The notes: generated by a model from the sequence alone, not told the origin. 32,949 bases of DNA from Holophagaceae bacterium (GCA_027451045.1 DAIDKC010000009.1:1-32949); one strand, 5' to 3'. Positions 15,013-23,311 are shown, numbered from the stretch's first letter. A program made the numbers and translations.

Positions 15013-16106
15013 GCCGGGCCTCCGGAGCGGGGAAGGCGGAGCGCCGCCCGGGTCCACGCCCCTTCGCGGGCCAGCCGGAAGGCGTCCGGCGGCAGCCCCA
15101 GGAGGGCGAGGCGTTCCCGGAGGTTGCGGAGGCCCACCCCTTCGCCCGCGGCGGCATCCAGGGGGAGGCCCGTATTGGAGACGCCCAGCTCGAGCCAATC
15201 CGCCCCTCCCTGGAGGGCGATGTGGAGCTCGCCCCCTTCCCGGCTCGGCGCGATGCCGTGCTTGATGGCGTTCTCCACCAGGGGCTGGAGCACCAGGGGC
15301 GGGACCTCCTTGCCCTCGAGGGAGGGATCCCACGACCAGTCCACCCGGAGCCGGCGGCCCAGGCGGATGGATTCCAGGGCCAGGTACCGTTCCACCAGCG
15401 CCCGCTCCTGCGCCAGGGGCACCGTGGCCTGGGCTCCGAGGTCCAGCAGGCCCCGCAGCAGGTCCGCGAGACTCACCAGGGCCCGTTCGGCAGCCTCCGG
15501 GTCCTCCCGCACCAGTTCCGTGAGCCCCCCCAGCGCATTGAAGAGGACATGGGGATCCATCTGGGCCTGGAGGGCGCGAGCCTGGGCCCGGGAGGCGGCG
15601 CGGCGCGACTCGCGGGCCAGCGCCTCCGCCCGTTCCTTCTCCGCGAGGATCCAGCCCAGCAGCACCGCCACGGCGAGATTGGCGAAACCCATGAGGGCGA
15701 AGCGGGGATGGTGGCGAACCGGGGGGCGGAAGGGCACGGGCGGACCCTGGATGCGCCCCATCCACCCCGGCCCGGGATGGGGCCCGGGCCCGGGATGGAG
15801 CCCGGGCCCCAGGAAGAGCCCGAGCCCGAGGATCCATGCCGCATTCCACGGCAGCGCCTGGAGGAAGCCGCGCAGGGGCCGGGCCATGGGCGCACCATCG
15901 CCGCTCCACTGCCACGGCATGGGTGTGGCGACCATGAAGAGGAGGGCCCACAGGAAGGGACCTGCAAGCTCCTCCGGCGAGCGCGACGGGAATCCCAGGA
16001 CCCAGCGGCCCAGGCCCCAGAGCAGCCCGAACACCAGGACGGCGCCCCAGGTCCCGGGGCGCCGGATCCGGTGCCAGGCTGCCTGGCCGGTGTCATGGGC
16101 GCGCAT
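15009..16106 (-). CDS. LytS/YehU-type membrane sensor histidine kinase
   Basis: The 365-residue protein has four hydrophobic segments (about 21-38, 49-64, 83-101 and 136-154) and a short helical linker. A His_kinase domain with QMDPHVLFNALGG follows (phosphoacceptor His186; Asn190 of the family PH-LFN motif is retained). The ATPase has its N-box at PLVENAIKHG (Asn279) and a G-box at GEGVGLRNLRERL. It has no separate extracytoplasmic domain. The loop between segments 3 and 4 contains Gly-Pro-rich repeats (GPGLHPGPGPHPGPG, 100-114). The stimulus is unknown. GAGGG lies four bases before the ATG, 11 bases after the stop of the Spy-like gene, so all three genes probably share a transcript. Confidence 0.9.
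   Translation of the reverse strand: MRAHDTGQAAWHRIRRPGTWGAVLVFGLLWGLGRWVLGFPSRSPEELAGPFLWALLFMVATPMPWQWSGDGAPMARPLRGFLQALPWNAAWILGLGLFLGPGLHPGPGPHPGPGWMGRIQGPPVPFRPPVRHHPRFALMGFANLAVAVLLGWILAEKERAEALARESRRAASRAQARALQAQMDPHVLFNALGGLTELVREDPEAAERALVSLADLLRGLLDLGAQATVPLAQERALVERYLALESIRLGRRLRVDWSWDPSLEGKEVPPLVLQPLVENAIKHGIAPSREGGELHIALQGGADWLELGVSNTGLPLDAAAGEGVGLRNLRERLALLGLPPDAFRLAREGAWTRAALRLPRSGGPA
15771..15810 (+). repeat. Short GC-rich tandem/inverted repeats inside the kinase gene
   Basis: CCCGGGATGG occurs at 15771-15780 and again at 15789-15798, an 18-base period (six codons). CCCGGGCCC palindromes lie between and after the copies. In protein this is the GPG-HPGPG loop of the kinase. 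Such a run could vary in copy number by slippage. Confidence 0.7.
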
Positions 16107-16117
16107 CGGCCCTCAGT

Positions 16118-16633
16118 CTAGAACTCCTGGGGGGCGGGGGCGGGACCTGATCCCATGCCGGGCCCCATGCCTGGGCCCATGCCCGGTCCGCGGTGGCGCT
16201 CCTGCATCCACTTCTGGCGCTCGGCGCGCATCTTCTCCCACTGGGCCTTCTGCTCGGACGTGAGGAGGCCCAGGCTGTCCCGCAGAAGGGCGCGGTGCTG
16301 CTCCATCAGGGCGAAGCGGGCGCCAGCCGCCGTGTCATAGAGGGTCTTCAGGTCCGCATCCGGGGTGTTCGGATCCGCCATGGCCGCCCGCAGCGCCTTC
16401 TGAGCCTCGAAGGCGGCCTTCCGCCCGCGCTCGAAGGCCGGCTGGTACTTGGCGTGCAGGGCCTTCAGGCTGGCCCTCTGGGCATCCGAAAGATCGAGGC
16501 AGGCGAAGAGGGGCATGCGGCCCATCATGCCGGGACCGCGGCCGGGACCTCGGCCGTGCATGAACCCCTGGGCGGCCAGGGGCAGGGCCGCGGCAGCCAG
16601 GGCAAGGGCGAGGGGGCGAAGGGCGGATTTCAT
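16118..16633 (-). CDS. Spy/CpxP-like (LTXXQ) periplasmic protein
   Basis: The 171-residue product starts at ATG 16633, after a strong GGAGGAG. A signal peptide (about 1-23, ending LPLAAQG) is followed by a His-Gly-Arg-Pro-Met stretch and helices containing two LTXXQ-type motifs: LSDAQ (DLSDAQRASLKALHAKYQPAFE) and LTSEQ (GLLTSEQKAQWEKMRAERQKW). This is the Spy/CpxP/heavy-metal-resistance family, cradle-shaped periplasmic chaperones or stress-kinase modulators. The C-terminus is a three-unit GMGP repeat ending in APAPQEF. Placement 11 bases before a sensor-kinase gene recalls CpxP with CpxA, which suggests but does not prove that it modulates the kinase. Nothing else recognisable lies in 16634-16824 beyond promoter-like elements. 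Confidence 0.85.
   Translation of the reverse strand: MKSALRPLALALAAAALPLAAQGFMHGRGPGRGPGMMGRMPLFACLDLSDAQRASLKALHAKYQPAFERGRKAAFEAQKALRAAMADPNTPDADLKTLYDTAAGARFALMEQHRALLRDSLGLLTSEQKAQWEKMRAERQKWMQERHRGPGMGPGMGPGMGSGPAPAPQEF
16152..16187 (+). repeat. Three 12-bp tandem repeats in the Spy-like gene
   Basis: Three consecutive 12-base units each begin CCCATGCC (16152-16163, 16164-16175, 16176-16187). Read on the minus strand they encode GMGP three times near the protein C-terminus. In-frame copy changes would lengthen or shorten the tail without breaking the gene. Confidence 0.75.
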
Positions 16634-16791
16634 GGGATCTCCTCCTGGAAAGGCCAGGGCGTATCGCCCGCAGCACTCCCATGGATGACAGGCCTCCCGG
16701 CCGGGTTGACGCCGATCCGCCGGATGACAGCAGCAGGGGGTCGAAATGCAGAATCCGCCCCCTCGGACCGCAATGACTGGACTCGGTGCTC

Positions 16792-16797
16792 CATAAT
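16792..16797 (+). promoter_or_regulatory. Candidate -10 box for the Xaa-Pro dipeptidase gene
   Basis: CATAAT differs from the TATAAT consensus at one position. It would start transcription about 20 bases before the dipeptidase ATG, leaving room for the GGAG at 16816-16819. I do not see a good -35. Confidence 0.3.
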
Positions 16798-16824
16798 CGG
16801 AGGGTCGTACCACCCGGAGCCCCC

Positions 16825-18132
16825 ATGGATCTCGCAACCCTCTTCCAAGCCCATCTCGCCGAGCGCCAGCGCAGCGCAGAGGAGGCCCTGGCCCGCGCGG
16901 GCTACGACGCCCTCGTGATCTCGAGCGGGGAGGTCTTCACCTACTTCGCCGACGACCAGGATGCGCCGTTCCATCCCACCCCCCACTTCGCCCACTGGTG
17001 CCCCATGGAAGGCCCCCACCACCTCCTGGTGGTGCGGCCCGGCCGGCGGCCACGCCTGATCCGGTATGCCCCCGAGGACTTCTGGTACGAGCAGCTGCCC
17101 CTGGGCTCCCCCTTCTGGGCCGCCGGCTTCGAGATCGAGGAGGCCGGGACGGTAGAGGACGCGTGGGAGCGGCTGGGCAGCCTCCCCCGCGCCGCCTACA
17201 TCGGGAACGAGGTCGGGCGCGCCACCGCCGCGGGGCTGGACGCCAATCCCGCCCTGCTGACCGCCCACCTGGACTGGACCCGGAGCTACAAGACGGACTA
17301 CGAGCTCCAGTGCATCGAGGAGGCCACCGTGCTCGGCGCCCGGGGGCACCTGGCCGCCAAGGCCGCCTTCCTGGCCGGGGCCAGCGAGCTGGAGATCCAC
17401 CACGCCTATGTCCAGGCCGTGGGATGCCTGGACCAGGAGCTCCCCTATCCCAGCATTGTGGCCCTCAACGAGAAGGGCGCGACCCTCCACTACGAGGGCA
17501 AGCGGACGCTCAAGAAGGGCTTCACCATGCTCATAGACTCCGGGGCCCAGGTGCGGGGCTACGCCGCGGACATCACCCGCACCATCACGGCCCCCCACTG
17601 CGACGGGCGCTTCTCCGCACTGGTGGCGGGCATGGAGAAGGTCCAGCGCGAACTCTGCGCGGCGGTCCACCCGGGCATGCCCTACGGCGACCTGCACCAC
17701 CTGGGCCATCTGCGCATCGCCGGACTGCTCCAGGAGAACGGCCTCCTGAAGGCCGATCCCGAGGAGGCTGTGGAGCAGGGCCTCAGCCGGCCCTTCTTCC
17801 CCCATGGCCTGGGGCATCACCTGGGCATCCAGGTCCATGATGTCGCGGGCCGCCAGCTCGGCCCGGACGGCACGCCCGCCCCCCCGCCGCCCCAGCACCC
17901 CTTCCTGCGCACCACCCGCATGATCGAGGCGGGCCAGGTGTTCACCGTGGAGCCGGGGCTCTACTTCATCCCGATGCTGCTCCGCCCCTTCCGCGAGAAC
18001 GAGCACCGCGACCGGTTCGACTGGGAGCTGATTGACGCCCTCACGCCCTGCGGCGGCATCCGCATCGAGGACAACCTGTTCGTCATCCCCGAAGGTTCCC
18101 GGAACCTCACCCGCAAGCACCTGCCGAACTGA
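16825..18132 (+). CDS. pepQ: Xaa-Pro dipeptidase (PepQ-like, M24B)
   Basis: The 435-residue cytosolic metallopeptidase cleaves dipeptides with C-terminal proline. The pita-bread domain carries all five ligands of the dinuclear metal site: Asp238 (LIDSGAQ), Asp249 (YAADITRT), His332 (HGLGHHLGIQVHD), Glu376 (TVEPGLYF) and Glu415 (GGIRIEDN). The N-terminal creatinase-like domain (about 1-155) includes SGEVFTYFADDQDAPFH and FAHWCP, also seen in E. coli PepQ (443 residues). This places it nearer to PepQ than to aminopeptidase P. GGAG is five bases before ATG 16825; an in-frame ATG at 16786 lies before the likely transcription start. Convergent with the POT-like transporter, it could act on peptides that transporter imports, though this link is only suggestive. 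Confidence 0.92.
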   Translation: MDLATLFQAHLAERQRSAEEALARAGYDALVISSGEVFTYFADDQDAPFHPTPHFAHWCPMEGPHHLLVVRPGRRPRLIRYAPEDFWYEQLPLGSPFWAAGFEIEEAGTVEDAWERLGSLPRAAYIGNEVGRATAAGLDANPALLTAHLDWTRSYKTDYELQCIEEATVLGARGHLAAKAAFLAGASELEIHHAYVQAVGCLDQELPYPSIVALNEKGATLHYEGKRTLKKGFTMLIDSGAQVRGYAADITRTITAPHCDGRFSALVAGMEKVQRELCAAVHPGMPYGDLHHLGHLRIAGLLQENGLLKADPEEAVEQGLSRPFFPHGLGHHLGIQVHDVAGRQLGPDGTPAPPPPQHPFLRTTRMIEAGQVFTVEPGLYFIPMLLRPFRENEHRDRFDWELIDALTPCGGIRIEDNLFVIPEGSRNLTRKHLPN

Positions 18133-18143
18133 GCGGAGGGGGC

Positions 18144-18180
18144 CGCGCCCCGGGCTCAGCCGTGCTGGGCCCGGGGCGCG
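18144..18180. terminator. Strong hairpin between convergent genes, probable bidirectional terminator
   Basis: A perfect 12-base stem (CGCGCCCCGGGC at 18144-18155; complement at 18169-18180) encloses a loop that itself pairs CAGC with GCTG. It begins 12 bases after the dipeptidase stop and spans the stop and last codons of the transporter gene. There is no T-run on either side, so it may work with Rho or protect 3' ends. Confidence 0.6.
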
Positions 18181-19421
18181 ATGAACCGGTCATAGAACAG
18201 CATCAGCACCGTGGATACGCCACCAACCGCGGCGAGGACATCCCACATCATCCCGGGGCGCGAGCCGTGCCTCAGGTAGTGTTCAACCAGGAAACCGCTC
18301 AGGTAGCCTGCCACGAGGGCGCCGATGGCCACGGGCAGGAAGGCGAATCCCATGTAGGTGCCCACCTGGTCCCGGGGGGCCAGTTCCGCCACGTACTCGT
18401 AGAAGCGGGGGGCCTGCATGGATTCCCCGATCGCGAAGATGCAGATGCCCACCACCGTCGCCTCCAGGGTGGGCACATGGCCGATGAGCAGCCATCCCAG
18501 GCTGGCCACGGCGAACCCCGAGGACATGGCGAGGATGGGAGGCACGCGCTTCATCAGGGCCGTCACCGGGACGGTCAGCAGGATGATGGACCAGGCATCC
18601 ACCGTCTCGATGAGCTCGAAGTGGGGGTAGTGCAGGAAGTCCTGAACGTAGAACGGCAGGCCGTAGAAGATCTGCCAGAACATGATCCAGAATCCCGAGA
18701 AGATCACCAGGAAGGCCATGAACCGGAGGTTCGAGAACACCTGGCCCATGTCCCGGAAGACCTGGGACCAGGCCCGCGGCGCCCCCGCCTCCCGACCGCC
18801 CTCCGGCTCCCGGAAGAACAGCAGGGTTCCGAGCAGGTTCAGGAAGGACGTGGCCGCGGACATCACCAGCACGTAGGAGATGCCCCAGCCCTCCCGGACC
18901 TGGAGCGCGAGGACGGGCCCGATGGCGCCGCCCAGGTTCACCAGGGTGTAGTAGATGGAATAGCCGAAGGACTTGGTGGTGGGGGTGGTGGTCCGAGCGA
19001 CCGTGCCCACCACGCAGGGCTTGATGAGGGACCCCCCAAAGGCCGTCAGCATCAGCACGCCGATGATGTAGGGCGTGAGGCCCACGGAGGCCACGAAGTG
19101 CTGCCCGAACGGCAGGCCCGCCAGGCCGATGGCGAAGTAGCCCAGGCTGAAGATGGAGAAGCAGGCGATGAGGCTGCGGCGGAACCCGAAGCGGTCCACC
19201 AGGGGTCCGGTCAGGGTCGGGAGGAAGAAGATGGCGAAGCCGTAGAGGCCCACCAGGGCGCTGCCCCGGGTGCCGAGGCCCAGCTTCTCCACCAGGTATA
19301 CGGCCAGCACCGCCTTGGACCCGTAGAAGGCCAGGCGCTCGAACAGCTCCAGCATGTTGGCCACCCAGAAGGACCGGGTGAAACCGTGGCGCAGATCATC
19401 AAGGCGGCTCTTGAAACCCAA
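18156..19421 (-). CDS. MFS transporter, POT/PTR2-like (oligopeptide:proton symport)
   Basis: The 421-residue integral membrane protein has about 12 hydrophobic segments. Near the start it carries ELFERLAFY (Glu25, Glu28, Arg29, Tyr33), matching the ExxERxxxY motif of POT peptide transporters used in proton coupling. GLYGFAIFFLPTLTGPLVDRFGFRRSLIACF is the MFS loop 2-3 signature. It is somewhat short for a POT (usually near 490), so a related MFS substrate is possible. TTG 19421 is chosen because GGAGGG is directly upstream. The alternative ATG 19451 falls inside a promoter-like -10 element. Confidence 0.82.
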   Translation of the reverse strand: MGFKSRLDDLRHGFTRSFWVANMLELFERLAFYGSKAVLAVYLVEKLGLGTRGSALVGLYGFAIFFLPTLTGPLVDRFGFRRSLIACFSIFSLGYFAIGLAGLPFGQHFVASVGLTPYIIGVLMLTAFGGSLIKPCVVGTVARTTTPTTKSFGYSIYYTLVNLGGAIGPVLALQVREGWGISYVLVMSAATSFLNLLGTLLFFREPEGGREAGAPRAWSQVFRDMGQVFSNLRFMAFLVIFSGFWIMFWQIFYGLPFYVQDFLHYPHFELIETVDAWSIILLTVPVTALMKRVPPILAMSSGFAVASLGWLLIGHVPTLEATVVGICIFAIGESMQAPRFYEYVAELAPRDQVGTYMGFAFLPVAIGALVAGYLSGFLVEHYLRHGSRPGMMWDVLAAVGGVSTVLMLFYDRFIAPRAQHG

Positions 19422-19446
19422 GGTCCCTCCCGCAGGGCAATCCCCG

Positions 19447-19476
19447 ATCATCCGGGGACAGGCGGCAGCGGGTCAA
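19447..19476 (-). promoter_or_regulatory. Candidate promoter for the POT-like transporter
   Basis: On the minus strand TTGACC (19476-19471) and GATGAT (19452-19447) are separated by 18 bases. The divergent hemerythrin gene has a TATGCT box at 19504-19509, so the 142-base gap probably holds two diverging promoters. Confidence 0.4.
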
Positions 19477-19563
19477 CCCCGCCAGCACCAGGACGCAGAC
19501 GGGTATGCTTGCCCCTTGGAGCGACGGGCCCCGGGCCCGGACCCCGAACCGCCAGGAGCCCGC

Positions 19564-19965
19564 ATGCCCATCGTCCAGTGGAACACCGGCTTCGAGACCG
19601 GGATCGGCTTCGCGGACACCCAGCACCAGCACCTGTTCGAGGCGGTGAACCGCCTGGAGGCCGCGGCCGTGGGCCCGGAATCGTCCATCCAGGTCGCCCG
19701 CGCCCTGGGCGACCTGATGGACGAGACCGTGGCCCACTTCCGAGCCGAGGAAGCCTGCATGCAGGCCCACGGATTCCCCGGTTTCGCGGCCCATGCCGGG
19801 GAGCACACCAGGCTGCTGCGGGAGCTGGAGCGCTTCCAGGCCTCCCTGAAGGCCGGCCAGGGACTGCCCCCGGGCTCGGCCGACTTCCTTGCGGACTGGC
19901 TGAAGCACCACATCCAGGAAGTGGACATGGTCTACGCCCCCTTCCTGAAGGCCCGCGGGGTCTGA
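19564..19965 (+). CDS. Bacteriohemerythrin
   Basis: The 133-residue four-helix protein has the full di-iron ligand set: His21 (DTQHQHLF), His58 and Glu62 (HFRAEE), His77 and His81 (HAGEH), His116 and Asp121 (KHHIQEVD). Bacteriohemerythrins bind O2 reversibly and serve in oxygen delivery, sensing or protection, often in microaerophiles and anaerobes. WNTGFETGIGFADTQH is the standard N-terminus. AGGAG precedes ATG 19564 by five bases. A TATGCT box at 19504-19509 could be its -10. The next gene, a porin, begins 107 bases later, with no terminator visible between them. Confidence 0.95.
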   Translation: MPIVQWNTGFETGIGFADTQHQHLFEAVNRLEAAAVGPESSIQVARALGDLMDETVAHFRAEEACMQAHGFPGFAAHAGEHTRLLRELERFQASLKAGQGLPPGSADFLADWLKHHIQEVDMVYAPFLKARGV

Positions 19966-20072
19966 TAGGGGCGGAGGCGCGTCACAGGAAAGGTACAGGG
20001 ACTCCATGCCCCTGGCACACCCACCTGGAACGCTGGGGGAGATCCGAACCCCTCCCCCCTTCCGGAGACCCC

Positions 20073-21416
20073 ATGACCAAGACCTCCCTCCTCCTGCTCG
20101 CGCTGGCCGCGGGCATGCCCCTGGCCGCCCAGGGCCCCGACAGCCTGACCATCTCCAAGGGCGATTCCAGCATCCAGCTCTACGGCATCCTGGACGTGGG
20201 CGTGGCCTCCGTGGCCCATGCCCAGAGTTTCGACCCCTACCACTCCCTGGGCGCGAACCCCACCGTGAGCAAGTTCGGGGACAAGTCCGCGACGGGCATG
20301 GTTGACGGCGGCATCTCCCCCAGCCGGATCGGCCTGAAGGGATCCACCGACCTGGGCAATGGATGGAAGGGGATCTTCACCCTGGAAGGAGCCATCAACG
20401 TCCGCAGCGGCGATACGGTCAACGCAGCCCTGGGGGTGGCCCAGAACACAGCTGCCGGTGAGATGCAGAGCGCGAGTTCGGCTGTCAGCGGCCAGCTCTT
20501 CGCCCGCGGCGCCTTCGCCGGCATCACCAACAAGGAGTTCGGCACCCTGACCTTCGGGCGCCACACCGCCCTGTTCCTGGACATCATCGGGGGGTACGAC
20601 GCGCTGCAGGGCTCCCAGCTCTTCACGCCCATCGGCTACTCGGGCTCGTACGGCGGCGGCGGCGCCACCGAGAACAGCCGCGTGGACGACAGCGTGAAGT
20701 ACAAGGGGACGTGGAGCGGCTTCAGCCTCGGCCTCCTGCACAAGTTCGGCGGCGTGGCCGGCTCCTCCACTGCCCGTTCCACCGACCAAGTCTCCCTGGC
20801 GTACGAGCCCGGCCCCTTCGGCGTCACGGTCGCCTACCAGTCCTACAAGGACGCGCTGGCCATCGGCAATCCCGGCGGCACCGCAACCCAGCCCCTCGGC
20901 ACGGTCGCGGCGACGGCTTTCGACACGAAGGCCCTCATGCTCGCCGCCCGCTACAAGATTGACGCCCTGGCCTTCAAGGGCGGGTACGAGCAGATGAAGT
21001 TCACCAACCCCAGCGATCCCCTCGACGACGCCGGGGTCACAAGCCTCTTCGGCCAGGTGGTGAGCGGCGTGAACGTGACCCCCTACACCGTGGCCGGCCA
21101 GTCGGTCGAGAAGAAGCTGGATGTCTACTGGCTGGGCGCGGCCTATGACATCACCGAGAACTTCAACATCGGAGTCAGCTACTACCACGTCAAGCAGAAC
21201 GACTGGTCCCTCGGGACGACGCCGACCGGCTCCCCCAAGAACGCCGGCAACGCCAAGTACGCCTCCCTCCTGCTGGACTACCGCTTCTCCAGGGCCTTCG
21301 ACGCCTACCTTGGCTACATGGGCGTGAACACCGATGGCGGCCTGGGCAGCACCCAGATCGGCTATCTGCACGACAGCAACTCCACCTTCGGTGTGGGCCT
21401 GCGCTACGCCTTCTGA
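20073..21416 (+). CDS. Gram-negative-type general porin
   Basis: The 447-residue outer-membrane beta-barrel has a signal peptide (about 1-20, ending MPLAAQG). It then reads SSIQLYGILDVGVASVAHAQ, the usual first strand of proteobacterial-type porins, and SRIGLKGSTDLGNGWKGIFTLEGAINV as the next pair of strands. FGTLTFGRHTALFLDIIGGYD resembles the constriction-loop region, and the C-terminus FGVGLRYAF ends in Phe, the barrel-assembly signal. Alternating aromatic strands fill the rest. It should allow diffusion of small hydrophilic solutes, but selectivity cannot be read from sequence. GGAG lies seven bases before the ATG. A strong hairpin follows the stop. Confidence 0.9.
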   Translation: MTKTSLLLLALAAGMPLAAQGPDSLTISKGDSSIQLYGILDVGVASVAHAQSFDPYHSLGANPTVSKFGDKSATGMVDGGISPSRIGLKGSTDLGNGWKGIFTLEGAINVRSGDTVNAALGVAQNTAAGEMQSASSAVSGQLFARGAFAGITNKEFGTLTFGRHTALFLDIIGGYDALQGSQLFTPIGYSGSYGGGGATENSRVDDSVKYKGTWSGFSLGLLHKFGGVAGSSTARSTDQVSLAYEPGPFGVTVAYQSYKDALAIGNPGGTATQPLGTVAATAFDTKALMLAARYKIDALAFKGGYEQMKFTNPSDPLDDAGVTSLFGQVVSGVNVTPYTVAGQSVEKKLDVYWLGAAYDITENFNIGVSYYHVKQNDWSLGTTPTGSPKNAGNAKYASLLLDYRFSRAFDAYLGYMGVNTDGGLGSTQIGYLHDSNSTFGVGLRYAF

Positions 21417-21434
21417 TCGCACCCGCCGGGAAGC

Positions 21435-21461
21435 GAGGGGCCCGTCCGCGACGGGCCCCTC
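21435..21461 (+). terminator. Rho-independent-like terminator after the porin gene
   Basis: A perfect 12-base stem, GAGGGGCCCGTC and its complement, has a three-base loop (CGC). It begins 18 bases after the porin stop. The following sequence ATGCGTTTCC is only weakly T-rich. The hairpin may serve both directions, because the acuC-like gene ends 84 bases further on. Confidence 0.75.
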
Positions 21462-21545
21462 ATGCGTTTCCGCATCACAGAGGCTGCAGGAGCCCCGTCG
21501 GGGAGGACGATGGGTGGCCAGCCAGGAAAGCCGGCCCTCACGGCC

Positions 21546-22679
21546 TCACAGCCAGTAGCGCCCCAGGCTGTCCAGGAGCCGCGCCAGGGTGTCCTGGTTG
21601 TGGCGGTGGCGGGACTCGGCTCCCGGGATGGGAGGATAGGGCGGCACGGGATCGTGCAGGCATCCCGGGGGCTCGGGGCCGAGCAGGGGCTGCCACCGGG
21701 CCAGCCAGCGCGGCGGCAGACGTTCGGGGATGGGGCGTCCGAGCAGGGTCAGCACGAGGATGGCCCAGACCCTGGCGACGACCTTGGCCTCGTAGCCCCC
21801 CCCCAGGGTGGCCAGCAGGCGCCCATGGGCGTGCTGGTCCGCCAGTTCCATGGCCCGGCGGTAGAGCCGTTCAAAGGCCTGGGTCGTGAGGGCCAGGTCC
21901 CCCATGGGATCGTCGAAGTGGGCATCGGCTCCGGCCTGGAGGACCAGGGCATGGGGGGCGAAGGTCTCCAGCACCCGGGGTACCACGGCTTCGAAGGCTT
22001 CCAGATAGTCCTCCGGTCCGGTGAACGGTTCGAAGGGCACGTTGATGGAAAGCCCCCGCGCATACCCGCCCCCGAGTTCATGGATGTGGCCCGTGCCGGG
22101 AAAGAGGTAGTGCCCAGACTCGTGCAGGCTGATCGTCAGGACCCGGTCGTTCTCGTAGAAGAGGCTCTGGACGCCATCGCCATGATGCAGGTCGAGGTCG
22201 AGGTAGGCGACGCGCCAGCCCCTGTCCACCATGGCCCGGATGGCGATGGCCAGGTCATTGTAGAGGCAGAAGCCCGCGGCCCTGTCCCGCTGGGCATGGT
22301 GGAGGCCACCGCCCAGCTGCAGCACGTGCGCCTCCCGCCCTTCCAGGAGCAGGTGTGCCCCGTGGAGAGCGCCGCCCACCAGCCACCGGGCCGCCAGATC
22401 CATCCCCGGGAACACCGGGTTGTCGGGGGTGCCCAGGCCGAAGGACTCCGCGCCGGCGCCCTCCTCGCCCCTGGACAGGGCCTCCACCGCCGCCACGTAG
22501 GCGGGATCGTGGACGCCGAGGAGGTCCTCGCGGGTGGCCGCCGGCGCCGCCAGGAGGTCGAGCGGGACCTCGAGTTCCCGCAGGAGGTCCAGGAGCATCT
22601 CCAGCCGTGCAGGCGTGAAGGGGTGCTCCGGGCCGAAATCGTACTGCGCGTACTCGGGGCGGTGGATCAGCGTGGCCAT
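21546..22679 (-). CDS. acuC: AcuC-like histone-deacetylase-family protein deacetylase
   Basis: The 377-residue zinc enzyme belongs to the arginase/deacetylase fold. Catalytic His127-His128 lie in GGGLHHAQ. Zinc ligands are Asp163 and His165 (DLDLHHGDG) and Asp252 (QAGADAHFDD), and the transition-state Tyr296 is in LGGGYE. In Bacillus subtilis AcuC removes acetyl from acetyl-CoA synthetase and reactivates it. The gene here is last in a minus-strand run and overlaps the acuB-like gene by 13 bases. With the GNAT-synthetase fusion and the acyl-CoA synthetase upstream, the same substrate is likely, though this is inferred from context. Confidence 0.9.
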   Translation of the reverse strand: MATLIHRPEYAQYDFGPEHPFTPARLEMLLDLLRELEVPLDLLAAPAATREDLLGVHDPAYVAAVEALSRGEEGAGAESFGLGTPDNPVFPGMDLAARWLVGGALHGAHLLLEGREAHVLQLGGGLHHAQRDRAAGFCLYNDLAIAIRAMVDRGWRVAYLDLDLHHGDGVQSLFYENDRVLTISLHESGHYLFPGTGHIHELGGGYARGLSINVPFEPFTGPEDYLEAFEAVVPRVLETFAPHALVLQAGADAHFDDPMGDLALTTQAFERLYRRAMELADQHAHGRLLATLGGGYEAKVVARVWAILVLTLLGRPIPERLPPRWLARWQPLLGPEPPGCLHDPVPPYPPIPGAESRHRHNQDTLARLLDSLGRYWL

Positions 22680-23296
22680 GGCTTCGGCACGGGCCAGAGG
22701 ACCCTGAAGCCCTCCCGCGCCAGGTCTTCCGCGAGGGGGCGGATCTGGCTCGAGCCGAGGCGCAGGACGGTGCGCACGGCCCGGTCCGGGTCGGGATAGG
22801 TGAGGATCGAATGGATGTTCACGTTCCGCCCGGCGAGGAAGGCCGTGAGACGGGCCAGTTCCCCGGGGCGGTCCGCCAGGGCCACCTCCAGCCTGGAGGA
22901 GGGAAGCGAGATGCCCGTGAGCTTTATGAGGGTGTCCAGGATGTCCATGCCCGTCAGGATGCCCACCAGGTCGGGCCCATCCATCACCGGCAGGCAGCCG
23001 ATCTTGTGCTTCCGCATGATCCGCGCGGCATCCTCCACCGGATCCAGCGGGTCAATGGTGATGGGGGGCCTGCTCATGGCCACCTCGACGGGTGCGTCCA
23101 GACTGAGAGGTTCGGGGCACAGGGCGCTCGTGGCCCAGCGGAGGTCCCGGTCCGTCAGCACGCCCACGAGGCGCCCCCCGTCCAGGACGGGCAGGTGCCG
23201 GAAGCCCCGGGCCTGGAACAGCTCACCGGCCTCCCGGAGACTGGCCTCGGGCGGAAGCGTCGTGACGGGACTTCGCATCATCTCTCGGACGAGCAT
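22667..23296 (-). CDS. acuB: AcuB-like CBS-pair / ACT-domain protein
   Basis: The 209-residue soluble protein has two CBS motifs and a C-terminal ACT domain. CBS 1 is about 1-60 (MMRSPVTTLPPEASLREAGELF; HLPVLDGGRLVGVLTDRDL). CBS 2 is about 70-130 (AMSRPPITIDPLDPVEDAARIM; GCLPVMDGPDLVGILTGMDIL). The ACT domain is about 135-200 (LEVALADRPGELARLTAFLAGRNVNIHSILTY). CBS pairs bind adenine nucleotides and ACT domains bind small ligands such as amino acids. B. subtilis AcuB has this layout and is encoded between acuA and acuC, with a poorly defined role. Its position between an acetyltransferase and a deacetylase suggests it senses energy or acyl state and tunes one of them. It starts 15 bases after the preceding stop. 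Confidence 0.9.
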   Translation of the reverse strand: MLVREMMRSPVTTLPPEASLREAGELFQARGFRHLPVLDGGRLVGVLTDRDLRWATSALCPEPLSLDAPVEVAMSRPPITIDPLDPVEDAARIMRKHKIGCLPVMDGPDLVGILTGMDILDTLIKLTGISLPSSRLEVALADRPGELARLTAFLAGRNVNIHSILTYPDPDRAVRTVLRLGSSQIRPLAEDLAREGFRVLWPVPKPWPR

Positions 23297-23311
23297 GGCG
23301 GCTTCGCTCCT

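Noticed and set aside
15771-15810. CRISPR-like or regulatory repeat array
   Set aside because: Only two imperfect units, in frame with the kinase, without spacers. They are explained by Gly-Pro-His codon repeats.
19422-19451. ATG 19451 as start of the POT-like transporter
   Set aside because: It lies within a GATGAT -10-like element and has no ribosome binding site. TTG 19421 has GGAGGG directly upstream.
18162-20072. N-terminal extension of the porin frame and an antisense reading of the transporter
   Set aside because: The porin signal peptide begins at 20073 with a ribosome binding site. The upstream part is antisense to a membrane protein and overlaps hemerythrin.
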